This document shows positions 1 to 8,445 of a stretch of DNA of 64,000 nucleotides, piece by piece; the stretch's first letter is position 1, and each line of letters begins with the position of its first letter. This DNA comes from Neobacillus sp. PS3-34. Its GTDB lineage: Bacteria > Bacillota > Bacilli > Bacillales > Cytobacillaceae. Made by a program: the position numbers and the translations under genes. The notes under the pieces were generated by a model. It did no database searches. It was given only the letters and a program-made list of their open reading frames with translations, and was not told the origin of the DNA. The stretch covers positions 2,572,501 through 2,636,500 of the forward strand of contig NZ_CP133267.1 of the NCBI RefSeq assembly GCF_030915465.1. The letters are read 5' to 3'.

Positions 1-24
1 TGCTGGGAAGGAATTGAATAGAAA

Positions 25-453
25 ATGAACAGTGATTTTGTAATTGCTTCGCATAGTTTGGTTTTATTAGCTAACCTGCCTGGCCATATGGCAAATAGTG
101 AAACAATTGCGGAAAATGTTTGTACTAATCCAGCTAGAGTTCGGAAGGTCATGAGTACCTTGCGAAAAAATGGTTATGTAAAGACAAAAGAAGGTATCGG
201 CGGAGGGTATATTTTGAGCTGTGATCCTGAAAAAACAACTTTGTCTCAAATATATTTGACGATTTCTTCTGGCTCACTCAAACCTCACTGGTGTACTGGT
301 GATCCTGAACAAGCTTGTGTAATTTCTTCCAATACCCAGGGTGTTATGGACCAAATTTTTAATGAAGCAGAGCTGCATCTTCAATCATATTTAAATCAAA
401 TAACGATAAGCGGTGTCCTCGCGAGAATTAAAAATCTCGAAGAGAACCTGTAA
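25..453 (+). CDS. Rrf2 family transcriptional regulator (YwnA-like)
   Basis: 142-residue DNA-binding regulator. The N-terminal half is a winged helix-turn-helix (about residues 15-65; segment ARVRKVMSTLRKNGYVKTKEG followed by a GGGY wing) typical of Rrf2 proteins. Cysteines lie at about 33, 66, 90 and 98, but the tight three-cysteine iron-sulfur cluster of IscR or NsrR is not obvious, so it resembles the YwnA-type branch more than the cluster-binding sensors. Start ATG 25 follows a GGAAGGAA-like ribosome site at the window edge. It may regulate itself or the next gene: a pair of direct repeats lies between them. Target and signal are unknown. Confidence 0.85.
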   Translation: MNSDFVIASHSLVLLANLPGHMANSETIAENVCTNPARVRKVMSTLRKNGYVKTKEGIGGGYILSCDPEKTTLSQIYLTISSGSLKPHWCTGDPEQACVISSNTQGVMDQIFNEAELHLQSYLNQITISGVLARIKNLEENL

Positions 454-476
454 AACCATATATTTTCTTGAAACTT

Positions 477-549
477 AACTGTATATTTTTTTGTAACATT
501 TAAATGAGTGGGATAGACACTAAACTGTACATTTTTTTATAACATTTAA
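477..549. repeat. Two 27-bp imperfect direct repeats upstream of the IDEAL-domain gene
   Basis: Copies at 477-503 and 523-549 share AACTGTAYATTTTTTT followed by RTAACATTTAA and start 46 bp apart. They sit between the Rrf2 regulator and the start of the next gene, so they could be a double operator; this is inference from position. Confidence 0.5.
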
Positions 550-565
550 TGGGCGGTGAATAATA

Positions 566-964
566 TTGAAAAATGAAAAGGTTAATTTAGAAATAGGTGA
601 CTGGGTAAAAGGGGAATCAAAACATGGAGAGCTGGTACATGGTTACATTGAAACTGTCAATCCTTCGCAGGGGACAGTTAAAGTAACCGTAGTAGCCAGT
701 GATAATGTTAATACCATTGGGAAAACAATTGAACTATTAAACAAGGTTGAAAGATTAACGCCTCCTGTTTTTAAAACGGAAGAGGAGGTTAAGAGCATGA
801 TTGATTTAGCTTTGTTAATTAAAGATAAAGAATGGTTCATGGAATTAACTGAGATATTGAAATCCCTAAGGATCAATTCTAGTCAGAATCCCTTAACTAA
901 AACGGTTCACTCGCTTAAAGGAAAAAAAATACTGGATCAAGAGAGTAAAAATGAAAGAGGTTAA
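566..964 (+). CDS. IDEAL-domain protein of unknown function
   Basis: 132 residues. The N-terminal half (about 1-65, starting KVNLEIGDWVKGES) looks like a small beta-barrel; the C-terminal half carries an IDEAL-type segment (about 76-97: MIDLALLIKDKEWFMELTE) found in several Bacillus proteins, including ComK-associated and YpiB-like proteins. Start is TTG 566, preceded by GGGCGGTG 8 bases upstream; the ATG at 573 is out of frame. Function unknown; the family is restricted to bacilli and is probably a small regulatory or adaptor protein. Confidence 0.75.
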   Translation: MKNEKVNLEIGDWVKGESKHGELVHGYIETVNPSQGTVKVTVVASDNVNTIGKTIELLNKVERLTPPVFKTEEEVKSMIDLALLIKDKEWFMELTEILKSLRINSSQNPLTKTVHSLKGKKILDQESKNERG

Positions 965-1114
965 CCCTCGTGAATTACAATGAATATGAAAATGACCTTA
1001 AGGCAATATATTAAGAAATAACGTTTATAGATAAACAAGGAATTCAATTCAAATATCTCGTACAGTTCAAGATATATTGAAGTTGTAAAAATTTTTTAGG
1101 GAGTGTGTTTGATT

Positions 1115-1511
1115 ATGGTAAATCTATATACGTCACCAAGCTGTACTTCTTGCCGAAAAGCAAAGGCCTGGCTCGAGGAAAATCACATCGACTATATTGA
1201 AAGAAATATATTAACTGAACCCCTTACAGAAAATGAGATTAAATCTATACTTCTCATGACAGAAGAGGGAACAGATGAGATTATTTCGACTAATTCAAAA
1301 ACTTTTCAAGAACTAAATGTAAACATTGAATCTCTTTCACTTCTTGAATTTTATAAACTCATAATTAACAATCCTAAAATGTTACGCCGTGCGTATTATC
1401 CAGGACGAAAAAAGATTGCAGATTGGATATAACGAAGAAGAAATTCGCAGTTTTCTACCACGCAGCCTTCGTACATTTCTGAGTATCGAACGACAAAAAG
1501 TAGCCAATTAA
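1115..1511 (+). pseudogene. spx: Spx regulator (ArsC/Spx family), frameshifted near 1386-1393
   Basis: Spx binds the RNA polymerase alpha subunit C-terminal domain and controls the disulfide-stress response. The reading frame from ATG 1115 (AGGGAGTG site upstream) gives [20 protein letters not shown], with the CXXC redox switch at residues 10-13, through to KMLRR at about residue 92. It then leaves frame; the other frame continues with the expected [18 protein letters not shown] and an FLPRSLRTF tail to TAA 1509-1511. The reconstructed length (about 131) matches Spx. Because every domain is present on both sides of one single-base shift, a sequence error is more likely than decay. Bacilli often have more than one spx paralog, so the symbol is at family level. 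Confidence 0.88.
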
Positions 1512-1599
1512 GATGATTTTCTAGATCAACTTCTATTTAAAAGTAGCTTATTTTAGAGCGAAACGATTTTAATATTTTTTGAAAGGAGACGAAAAAACC

Positions 1600-1734
1600 A
1601 TGATTGAAGTGTTCGTTACAGTTAAGTATAAAAATAAAAATTATCACACCAATGTCATTGTTAATAAAGATATGAGCCGTGAAAAAATTAACCTTATAGC
1701 AAAAGAACAAGTCATAAAACAATGGGGTGTTTAA
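1600..1734 (+). CDS. Small BA3454-type stress-response protein
   Basis: A 44-residue ORF (MIEVFVTVKYKNKNYHTN start, KEQVIKQWGV end) behind a strong GAAAGGAG ribosome site, 8 bases before ATG 1600. The pattern of a short beta-hairpin core and a C-terminal (L)AxEQVxKQW helix matches the tiny BA3454-family proteins of Bacillaceae, described as stress-responsive. Its location next to spx would fit a stress role. Function is otherwise unknown. Confidence 0.65.
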   Translation: MIEVFVTVKYKNKNYHTNVIVNKDMSREKINLIAKEQVIKQWGV

Positions 1735-1875
1735 ACAAAAAGATTCTTAAGCTTAGTATCGATGAAAACAACAACCAAAAGCCCCTTTCTTTTACATGGA
1801 TATCTCGAATTCGAAGTAAAAGACAACTTCATATTAGCTGCCTAGTATACTGACGATAGGCAACTTAATAAAATG

Positions 1876-1911
1876 GTGCATTACTTCAAGAAGGAGTATT
1901 GCACTTTTTTA
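1876..1911 (+). terminator. Rho-independent terminator, copy 1
   Basis: Stem GTGCATTACT / AGTATTGCAC (one mismatch), loop TCAAGAAGG, followed by six T. It is near-identical to the structure at 2391-2427 and bounds the repeat block between them. Confidence 0.7.
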
Positions 1912-2005
1912 TTTTAGACTAAGGCTCTTATCGTAAACTTTGTTGTTTCTGTAATAATTTTGCTCACTTAGATACCACTCAAAACTAATACTGGTGTATT
2001 CAATG

Positions 2006-2335
2006 GTACTCGAGTCCGAATCAGAGGGGTTTGGCCTTTATCTCGCTTATGATGACCATTTCTTCCACTTTAGACATGCGTTCCGGTCTTCATCAACCTT
2101 ATGAAGACCGTTTTCTGCTTCCAAGGCAGGGATTTCGGTCTTCATTGCTCCTTTTGGTATCTTTTTTGATAGGATTTTGCCCATGATCTCCCTTATGAAG
2201 ACCATTTCTTCAACCTTAGACATGCGTTTCGGTCTTCATTCCCCTTATGAAGACCATTTCTTTTACCTTATTCGGACAGGGTTGATCAAATCAAGGGCAA
2301 TCAAGTCCGAATAAGAGGATTTCGGAACAAACTCT
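2006..2335. repeat. Mosaic noncoding repeat block (GGTCTTCAT family plus reversed 52-bp family)
   Basis: The 1735-2460 gap has no convincing gene. CGGTCTTCAT / ATGAAGACCG inverted pairs begin at 2084, 2136 and 2230 (steps of 52 and 94 bp), the same spacing as the array at 15613-16030. It is flanked at 2009-2030 and 2272-2325 by reverse-complement copies of the 52-bp unit of the 5760-6272 array (TATTCGGACAGG, TTGATCAAATCAAGGGC, AGTCCGAATAAG). The block therefore combines two repeat families. Confidence 0.85.
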
Positions 2336-2390
2336 AATAGTAGAATTTGTCCCAAAACAACAATCCTTGCTAAAAGAGCTTAATAAAATG

Positions 2391-2427
2391 GTGCATTACT
2401 TCAAGAAGAAGTATTGCCCTTTTTTAT
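2391..2427 (+). terminator. Rho-independent terminator, copy 2
   Basis: Duplicate of the 1876-1911 element with its flank (CTTAATAAAATG before, TTAGACTAA after). The last stem base pair is altered (GCCC instead of GCAC) and six T follow. It insulates the downstream sliding-clamp gene. Confidence 0.6.
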
Positions 2428-2462
2428 TAGACTAAAGGGCAAGAAACAGGTGATTTAGGGAT

Positions 2463-2471
2463 TTTGTCGAA
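2463..2471 (+). promoter_or_regulatory. Exact Spo0A box upstream of the sliding-clamp gene
   Basis: TTTGTCGAA, identical to the Spo0A (0A) box consensus, 38 bases before the clamp start codon. Direct regulation is inferred from position. Confidence 0.5.
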
Positions 2472-2509
2472 TTAGGTTCTCTAACAATTAAAATGGAGTG
2501 AACCTTATT

Positions 2510-3640
2510 ATGGAATTTATAATAAACAATGAATGTTTTAATAAAGCAATTTCAGATGTAAGTAAAGCTGTGTCTATAAAAACTCCTTTTCCAATCTTGT
2601 CAGGTATTAAGATAATTGCAAATAATGATCGCTTAATTCTTGTCGGAAGCAACTCTGATATTGTAATTGAAAAAGTTATTCCATTAACGATTGATGGGGT
2701 AAATGTATTGGAAGTTTATGATACAGGTAGTGTAGTTATATCTGCTAAGTATTTAAGTGAAATTGTTAAAAAGCTGCCAGATAAAATACATTTAAAGGTA
2801 AACGGACAATTATTAGTTACAATTCAATCTGATGAAATAGTAACCCACCTTTACGGATTTAATTCTGAAGAGTACCCACGTCTTCCCCAAATTGACGAAG
2901 CTAAGTGCATTAAAATTCCCAGTATCGAATTAATAGAAATGATTAAACAAACTGCGTTTGCAGTTTCCAAGAGTGAGTCTAGACCTGTCCTGACAGGAGT
3001 AAATATGTTATTCAAGGAAAACCATCTTACTTGTGTTGCAACAAATTCCCATCGCTTAGCGTTAAGAGAACTTGAAATACAATCAAATGTAAATGGTTCA
3101 TTCATTGTTCCAAGTACAGCCCTAAATGAGCTTACTAAGTTAATTGCTAATGAATCTGGTGTAATAGATATTTTTGTAACAGACAGATATATAGTATTTA
3201 AATCAACAACCATCTCTCTTTTTTCAAGGTTAATTGAAGGTAATTATCCTAACATTTCAGGATTATTGCCAAATGATTCGAAGACAATCATTACTCTCAA
3301 CACCAATCAACTATTAAAGGGTATCGATAGGGCTTGTCTTTTTGCAAGTGAATGGAAAAATAACAATGTACATCTCGAAATCCAGGATGGTACTAAAATC
3401 CGAATTTCTTCTAACTCATCAGAAATAGGAAAAATAGAAGAACAACAAAGTATTAAAGTGATTAATGGTGAAACCCATTTAAGTATTTCACTTGATGGAA
3501 GTTTTTTAATGGATGCCTTAAAAGTAATAAAAGAAGAAGAGATAAGATTAAGTTTTGGTGGTTCAATGAGACCAGTCTTAATTGAACCTATTGATAATTC
3601 ATCTTATCTTCATCTTATTTCACCTGTGAGGTCATATTAA
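2510..3640 (+). CDS. dnaN: DNA polymerase III beta subunit (sliding clamp) paralog
   Basis: About 376 residues with the three-domain DnaN fold: domain 1 to about 120, then domain 2 with TAFAVSKSESRPVLTGVN and CVATNSHRLALRE, and domain 3 ending in LIEPIDN and LISPVRSY, close to the canonical C-terminal LI(M/T)PVRSY. DnaN forms a ring tethering polymerase and repair factors to DNA. No dnaA, recF or gyrB neighbour is present, so this is probably a second clamp gene away from oriC, as known in some bacilli. Start ATG 2510 is chosen over GTG 2498 because GGAGTG at 2495-2500 is the ribosome site. An exact Spo0A box lies just upstream. Confidence 0.92.
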   Translation: MEFIINNECFNKAISDVSKAVSIKTPFPILSGIKIIANNDRLILVGSNSDIVIEKVIPLTIDGVNVLEVYDTGSVVISAKYLSEIVKKLPDKIHLKVNGQLLVTIQSDEIVTHLYGFNSEEYPRLPQIDEAKCIKIPSIELIEMIKQTAFAVSKSESRPVLTGVNMLFKENHLTCVATNSHRLALRELEIQSNVNGSFIVPSTALNELTKLIANESGVIDIFVTDRYIVFKSTTISLFSRLIEGNYPNISGLLPNDSKTIITLNTNQLLKGIDRACLFASEWKNNNVHLEIQDGTKIRISSNSSEIGKIEEQQSIKVINGETHLSISLDGSFLMDALKVIKEEEIRLSFGGSMRPVLIEPIDNSSYLHLISPVRSY

Positions 3641-3728
3641 AAAGACCTGCTACTTATGATTTATGGATAAAGAAAATATCTTTTAAAACAGGGATTAGCG
3701 GGCTTGGAAGCGAAAAGATGTAAGACAG

Positions 3729-5152
3729 TTGAAGGGAGTGATTATACTGAAAAGAACAGTGAATGAAACGGGCTATCGTTTCCTCAAACAGGAATTCAAT
3801 CATCTAGAAGAAGTCGGCTCCTTGGAGAAAGGACAGGCAGACCGCTTATTGACTCATTATCAAATACGGGAGGCTGTTGTGGTTCCCTCTTCACCTAAAC
3901 GGTCTATGAATGCCATTCAGATTCTTTTAATCATCGGAGCGGTTTTGATAGGATTAGGAATCCTGAGTTTTGTCGCAAGCAATTGGTCAGGATGGTCACC
4001 ACTTACAAAATACCTCATCTTACTCATTACATTCATCTTGTTCTTTGTGGCGGGACGTTGGCAGGAAACGAGGAGTCCGAAATTATCCAGAGCCTTGTAC
4101 TATATCGGTGCCTTCGCTTTTGGAGGGGAGATTGTCTATATCGGGCAGTTATTCCACTTGGGCGGGAATACGGAGAACCTGTTTTTAGCATGGGGGATAG
4201 GAGTCATCCCGCTTGCATATTACCTAAAGGACAAGGTAGTGAAATACGCAGGATTTGGATTGATTGAATTATTCGTCCTGACGAAGTTCTTAAACGATGA
4301 CCACCGTTTTATTTATCTCTTGGTCATTGTGGTGCCATTGTTGGGGTTAGGATTCTACATCAAAGATACATCCATCAAGATGTCGAGTTTAGCGCTTGTG
4401 TATCTGTATATCCAGTTGGAATACTTTATGAATCATGATTATTTTGGATACCTCATGCTTGCTATCATTCCACTTCTATTCATTTTTTGGTACAAGGTGA
4501 TGAAACCGGCACAATATCTCTTATGGATCAACATAGCGGTGCTGTACGAGTACATCCAGTGGGAGTTTGCGGTCAGGGTAAAAGACGGTCATGGTTTCCC
4601 AATTGTCTATATTGCCCTTGTCCCAATCCTGTTCTATGCGGGACATCGGTATTTGAATAAATCGGTCATTCTGTTTGTTGTCAACTTCCTCATGGGAATC
4701 GAAGCGGTTATACTAACGCTGGATTACTTCGGTGTTCACCATTATACGTTGATGCTCCTCGGGTTCTTTGCTCTTGGGATGTTGATGACCTACCGCCAAC
4801 ATCCAGACTATCAACTCCCAATGAAGATTCTCGGGATGTCCTTACAGTTCTTAACAGGATTTTCCCTGACCTTCCCAAGCGAATGGGGAATCCTTCAAGA
4901 TAGGGGGACTCAGAGCGGATTATCAGTAGCATTCGGAATCCTGTATGGTATCTACGGCCTTTTTTGGTGAAGAAAGAGAACATCCTTGGTACCGTGTTGG
5001 TCAGTATCATCATCTTCCGATACTACGTCGATTTATCCTTCATGTTCCAGAGTAAATCGATTGCCTTCTTAATCGGTGGAATCCTTCTAATTGGGTTGGG
5101 CATTTGGTTTGAAAAGAGTCGGAAGAAGGGGGACAGGAAAGATGGAAAATAA
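3729..5152 (+). pseudogene. DUF2157 membrane protein, frameshifted at a T run near 4960
   Basis: Polytopic membrane protein. A soluble N-terminus (about 1-60) is followed by at least ten hydrophobic segments beginning AIQILLIIGAVLIGLGILSF, the DUF2157 signature. The frame stops after GILYGIYGLFW at 4970, but one extra T in the run of six at 4960-4965 would join it to the last two membrane segments (ENILGTVLVSIIIF, IAFLIGGILLIGLGIWF) ending at 5152. The ribosome site AAGGGAGTG points to CTG 3747, while TTG 3729 and GTG 3738 are alternatives. The 3' end overlaps the GDYXXLXY gene, so the two are translationally coupled. Biochemical role unknown. Confidence 0.82.
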
Positions 5153-5738
5153 AAAGGCACAGCCTATGCGGAGCAAAAAATATTTTCTACTTGTTCTTCT
5201 TGTTCCTGTGGCGATTCTACTCAGTTTGACCTTCAAACCGTTAGTGGCAACTCATTACGGTGTCGAGGTTACCCTGCGGACAGAACCTTATGACCCGAGG
5301 GATTTATTGTATGGTGATTATGAGGATTTGAACTTTGAAGCGGAATCAGTTCCAGTTAAGCTCTTTGATAGCCATTTGAAAAAGCACTTTAAGATTACCA
5401 AGCAGGATGATGATGAATATGCACAATATCTCGGAAAGTCGCTAAGAATTGCTGAACCAACCGTTTATCTGACTCTTGGAAAAAATAACGGAATTGATGA
5501 AGTGGTCAGCGTCCACGAAGAGGAACCAAGTTCAGGCGTTTATCTGAAAGGTACGTTGCTAACTTCAAGTTATCGTGACGGAAAAGTGCGGATAGAGCTA
5601 CCGCTTGACCGTTACTATGTGGAAGAAAACACGGGTAAAGTCTTGGAAGAACAATCGAGGAAAGGAAAACTCCTTGCCAAGGTTGGTGTCTATCACGGCT
5701 ACCCGATTATCAAAAGTGTCTCAGTGGAAAATAAATAA
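5142..5738 (+). CDS. GDYXXLXY-domain membrane-anchored protein
   Basis: 198 residues: one N-terminal membrane segment (about 13-31, FLLVLLVPVAILLSLTF), then an extracytoplasmic domain with the family signature in RDLLYGDYEDLNF (about 60-72) and a conserved end (GKLLAKVGVYHGYPIIKSV). This family is usually encoded beside DUF2157 proteins, as here, with the start ATG 5142 overlapping the DUF2157 3' end. Together they may form a membrane complex; function is unknown. Start chosen at MENKKAQP because AGGGGGACAGG precedes it; an upstream in-frame extension would run back into DUF2157. Confidence 0.85.
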   Translation: MENKKAQPMRSKKYFLLVLLVPVAILLSLTFKPLVATHYGVEVTLRTEPYDPRDLLYGDYEDLNFEAESVPVKLFDSHLKKHFKITKQDDDEYAQYLGKSLRIAEPTVYLTLGKNNGIDEVVSVHEEEPSSGVYLKGTLLTSSYRDGKVRIELPLDRYYVEENTGKVLEEQSRKGKLLAKVGVYHGYPIIKSVSVENK

Positions 5739-5759
5739 GAAATTTCCGAAAAGCCGGTG

Positions 5760-6272
5760 GATTCGGACTTGAATCCCATTGATTTGATCAAACCTGTCTG
5801 AATAGACCGCTGATTCGGACACGAAAGCCCTTGATTTGATTAAACCTGTCTGAATAGACCGCTGATTCGGACACGAAAGCCCTTAATTTAATCAAACCTG
5901 TCCGAATAGACCCCTGATTCGGACACGAATGCCCTGGATTTGATCAAACCTGTCCGAATAGACCCCTGATTCGGACTCGAATACCCTAGATTTGATCAAA
6001 CCTGTCTGAATAGACCCTTGATTCGGACTCGAATACCCTAGATTTGATCAAATCTGTCCGAATAGACCGCTGATTCGGACACGGATGCCCTTAATTTAAT
6101 CAAACCTGTCTGAATAGACCCTTGATTCGGACACGAATGCCCTGGATTTGATCAAACCTGTCTGAATAGACCCTTGATTCGGACACGAATGCCTTTGATT
6201 TGATTAAACCTGTCTGAATAGACCCCTGATTCGGACACGAATGCCCTGGATTTAATCAAACCTGTCTGAATT
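5760..6272. repeat. Tandem array of ten 52-bp units
   Basis: GATTCGGAC begins at 5760, 5812, 5864, 5916, 5968, 6020, 6072, 6124, 6176 and 6228, exactly 52 bp each time. The consensus is GATTCGGACACGAATGCCCT, then GGATTTGATCAAACCTGTC, then YGAATAGACCCCT. Each junction forms an inverted repeat TGTCCGAAT / ATTCGGACA around AGACCCCTG. 52 is not a multiple of three and no frame stays open, so it is noncoding. Confidence 0.97.
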
Positions 6273-6387
6273 AGCTACTAATTTGAATTCGAGACCTTTG
6301 TTTTCACCCAAACTTACCTTGAGTAGCCTCTAAGTGGGCACAAATTATTACAGAAGCAACAAAGGTTACAATAAGAGCCAAAATGAA

Positions 6388-6426
6388 AAAAAAGCTAACC
6401 AGCATGCCCTGATTAGCTTTTTTCTT
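6388..6426. terminator. Bidirectional terminator
   Basis: Stem AAAAAAGCTAA (6388-6398) / TTAGCTTTTTT (6413-6423), loop CCAGCATGCCCTGA. T runs follow on both strands. It overlaps the stop codon of the minus-strand gene ending at 6413. Confidence 0.8.
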
Positions 6427-6688
6427 TGTTATCTTCTGTTGATGCTTGTTCAAATAGTTGAGAAATATAGCCGTTTAATTCAAAACCTTCTTCTTTAGTA
6501 AACTCGGATAATGATATGTTATTCTTCCTCAAAATAATCACCTCTTTGAATTTTTGTTCTTGGTCATAGTATTCCCAGTCTATGAACCTCTTAATCATGC
6601 AAATTTTAGAAGAGGAAAATATTTTATAAGGATAGTTAGAATTAGGTTTTGAAACAAAAAGAAAAAATGACTGCTTTATCACAGTCAT
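6413..6688 (-). CDS. Hypothetical protein, 91 residues
   Basis: Not recognised. The protein is lysine- and glutamate-rich, begins MTVIKQSFFLFVSKP and ends STEDNKEKS; no signal peptide or membrane segment is clear. Its stop codon lies inside the terminator at 6388-6426, which supports it as a genuine last gene of a minus-strand unit. I see no strong ribosome site, so the start is uncertain. Confidence 0.45.
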   Translation of the reverse strand: MTVIKQSFFLFVSKPNSNYPYKIFSSSKICMIKRFIDWEYYDQEQKFKEVIILRKNNISLSEFTKEEGFELNGYISQLFEQASTEDNKEKS

Positions 6689-6734
6689 TCATTGTTTCTG
6701 TACCATTCATCTAATCTAATTGTTCAAGTGTGTA

Positions 6735-6950
6735 CTATGAATCTCTTTTCGAATCTGGCAATTTAGTTCCACACCAAGGGCAATAGTTTATAGTCAAACT
6801 CGATGTTCCGCCATTATGAATTATTAGCCCATATTCATCATACTGTTCAGTGTAATTGATCAATTTATCAGGGCATTCGAAAGGATTCGAGTGTTCTTCG
6901 CATTGATTATTAACCTGTCGTGTCATCGTTCGGCAGCAATGATTTTTCAT
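6735..6950 (-). CDS. Small zinc-ribbon-like protein (DUF6980 type)
   Basis: 71 residues with two CXXC-like pairs: HCCRTM at residues 4-7 and YCPWCGTKLP near 57-65. The fixed pattern between them (CEEHSNPFECPDKLI, DEYGLIIHNGG, LTINYCPWC) resembles the DUF6980 family of small metal-binding proteins. A GGAGAAATC-type ribosome site precedes the ATG at 6950. The role is unknown; the cysteine arrangement suggests structural zinc. Confidence 0.65.
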   Translation of the reverse strand: MKNHCCRTMTRQVNNQCEEHSNPFECPDKLINYTEQYDEYGLIIHNGGTSSLTINYCPWCGTKLPDSKRDS

Positions 6951-7009
6951 TAGATTTCTCCTTTGTAGTCAAGCACCCGTCAAATAAGAAAAAGGATAGT
7001 AACAGCAGT

Positions 7010-7558
7010 TCAGACCGATTTTACAAAATCGAAAAACGCATCTACTTTACTATCTAGGAAACTAAGTGTCCCTTCATCAGCCAGCTGACCTGTTTGTTCA
7101 TCAAACTTCTGATTAGCAAAACCAATCAGTACCTCATTTCCACCGGGTGGAAGAATCTTAGCCTGAATACCAGGAGCTGCTAGAATTTCTCGCAAATGCA
7201 TTTGAGCACGTACGGTTCCGAGCATTCCAGGTGTCACGCCTAGAGCCATTACTGGTTTACCAATGAAAACCTTATCAACCCTAGAAGCCCAATCTAAAGC
7301 GTTCTTTAAAACGCCAGGAATAGACCAATTGTATTCTGGTGTAATAATGATAACCCCATCTGAATTTGCGATTGACTCCTTGAATTTCTTTACATCCTCT
7401 GTTGGATTGTTTTCTTCGTCCTGGTCAAAATGAGGCAAAGAACGGATGTCTGCAATTTCAATATTCATTTTACCTTTGTAACGTTCTTGCATTGTTTTAG
7501 CCAGGTGCATATTATAAGACTCTTTTCTTAGACTTCCTACGATAGTAACAATGTTCAT
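7010..7558 (-). CDS. NADPH-dependent FMN reductase (flavodoxin-like fold)
   Basis: 182 residues. The FMN phosphate-binding loop GSLRKESYNMHLAKTM is at about 8-23, followed by the family motif ITPEYNWSIPGVLKNALDW at about 75-94 and the GTVRAQ segment. These enzymes reduce flavins, quinones, chromate or azo compounds using NAD(P)H in the cytoplasm. The gene stands alone on the minus strand with an AGGAGGT-type ribosome site before its start. A perfect palindrome 135 bp upstream may be its operator. Substrate cannot be assigned from sequence. Confidence 0.9.
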   Translation of the reverse strand: MNIVTIVGSLRKESYNMHLAKTMQERYKGKMNIEIADIRSLPHFDQDEENNPTEDVKKFKESIANSDGVIIITPEYNWSIPGVLKNALDWASRVDKVFIGKPVMALGVTPGMLGTVRAQMHLREILAAPGIQAKILPPGGNEVLIGFANQKFDEQTGQLADEGTLSFLDSKVDAFFDFVKSV

Positions 7559-7692
7559 TATTTTTTACCTCCTAGAGTATTGTTAATCCTTTTTGTTCCG
7601 GATCAGCACTTATCCCTGTAATCACGGTTTAATGGGGCGCAACAAAACTTTAAAAGCCGTTTGCCTTCACTGGATGTCGTTGTCTAAAAAAC

Positions 7693-7706
7693 GTTGATAT
7701 ATCAAC
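7693..7706. promoter_or_regulatory. Perfect 14-bp palindrome upstream of the FMN reductase
   Basis: GTTGATATATCAAC is a perfect inverted repeat, followed at once by AATATATT and with a further half site ATATCAAC at 7773-7780. It lies in the divergent 7559-7857 gap between the reductase (minus) and the tubby-like gene (plus); it is a plausible repressor operator for the reductase. Confidence 0.5.
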
Positions 7707-7857
7707 AATATATTGTTTTAACTCATTTTTCAAATATCCTTCTCTCACACCTGCCCCGTTCGTTTAACAAGCATATCAACAAAAATTATTAACTGAGCCT
7801 AAATAGTATGTAACTTCTTATTATCAAATTCGTATGAAATAAAGAGGTGGTAATTAA

Positions 7858-8370
7858 ATGGATAAACAAACATTATATGTTTCTGATAACTTTTTTTCAG
7901 CGGGTCGAACGGATATATATAATGATTCAAAAGAAAAGGTTGGGGAGATTGACTTGAAAAGTGCGTTCTCTGCTGGCCTGGATGTCCTTAATCTTAATGG
8001 CGAGACCATTGTAAGTGGAAAGTTTCCTTTTTTTAGTCGTAGCTGGGTCATTTCTAATTCTTCGGGGGAAGAAATAGGAAAACTGAAAGGGAAATTTGCT
8101 TTTTTTTCAAAAAAATATGAGTATCGGACCCATGAAAATCGTTCATATCAAATCGAGTCTGAAGCCTTTTCTAATCTTTATGTCGTTTTTAATGAGAACG
8201 AAAGTGAGATTGGTCGCTTTGAGAAAATCAGCGGATTCTTCGCTTCACCTGCATTTCAGTTAACCAGCATGGATGAAGGTATCAATGTGTATGAGTTAAT
8301 AGCAGTCGTCATGGGCGTAAATGCAATTCAAAAGGCAGCAAGGGCAGCTAGAAATAATGGTGCCCAATAG
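7858..8370 (+). CDS. Tubby C-terminal-like / LURP-one-related protein
   Basis: 170 residues made almost wholly of short beta strands with repeated polar turns (DIYNDSKEKVGEI, NLNGETIVSGKFPFF, ISNSSGEEIGKLKGKF, VFNENESEIGRFEKI) and a hydrophobic C-terminal helix (VYELIAVVMGVNAIQKAARAA). That architecture, a beta-barrel wrapped on a buried helix, fits the LURP-one/tubby-like superfamily. Start ATG 7858 follows AAAGAGGTGG. A membrane lipid-binding or scramblase-like role has been proposed for the superfamily; nothing specific can be said here. Confidence 0.65.
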   Translation: MDKQTLYVSDNFFSAGRTDIYNDSKEKVGEIDLKSAFSAGLDVLNLNGETIVSGKFPFFSRSWVISNSSGEEIGKLKGKFAFFSKKYEYRTHENRSYQIESEAFSNLYVVFNENESEIGRFEKISGFFASPAFQLTSMDEGINVYELIAVVMGVNAIQKAARAARNNGAQ

Positions 8371-8445
8371 ATTTGAATGTCTAAGTTAATGGCAATTAAT
8401 AGTAAGGAAATTAGCAATGTCTTAGTCAAAAGGAGGTGAAATTCA

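Noticed and set aside
1763..1846. 27-codon ORF MKTTTKSPFLLHGYLEFEVK...
   Set aside because: No ribosome site and no recognised family; not enough to support a gene.
5760..6272. CRISPR array
   Set aside because: Units are contiguous near-identical 52-bp tandem copies with no unique spacers and no cas genes nearby.
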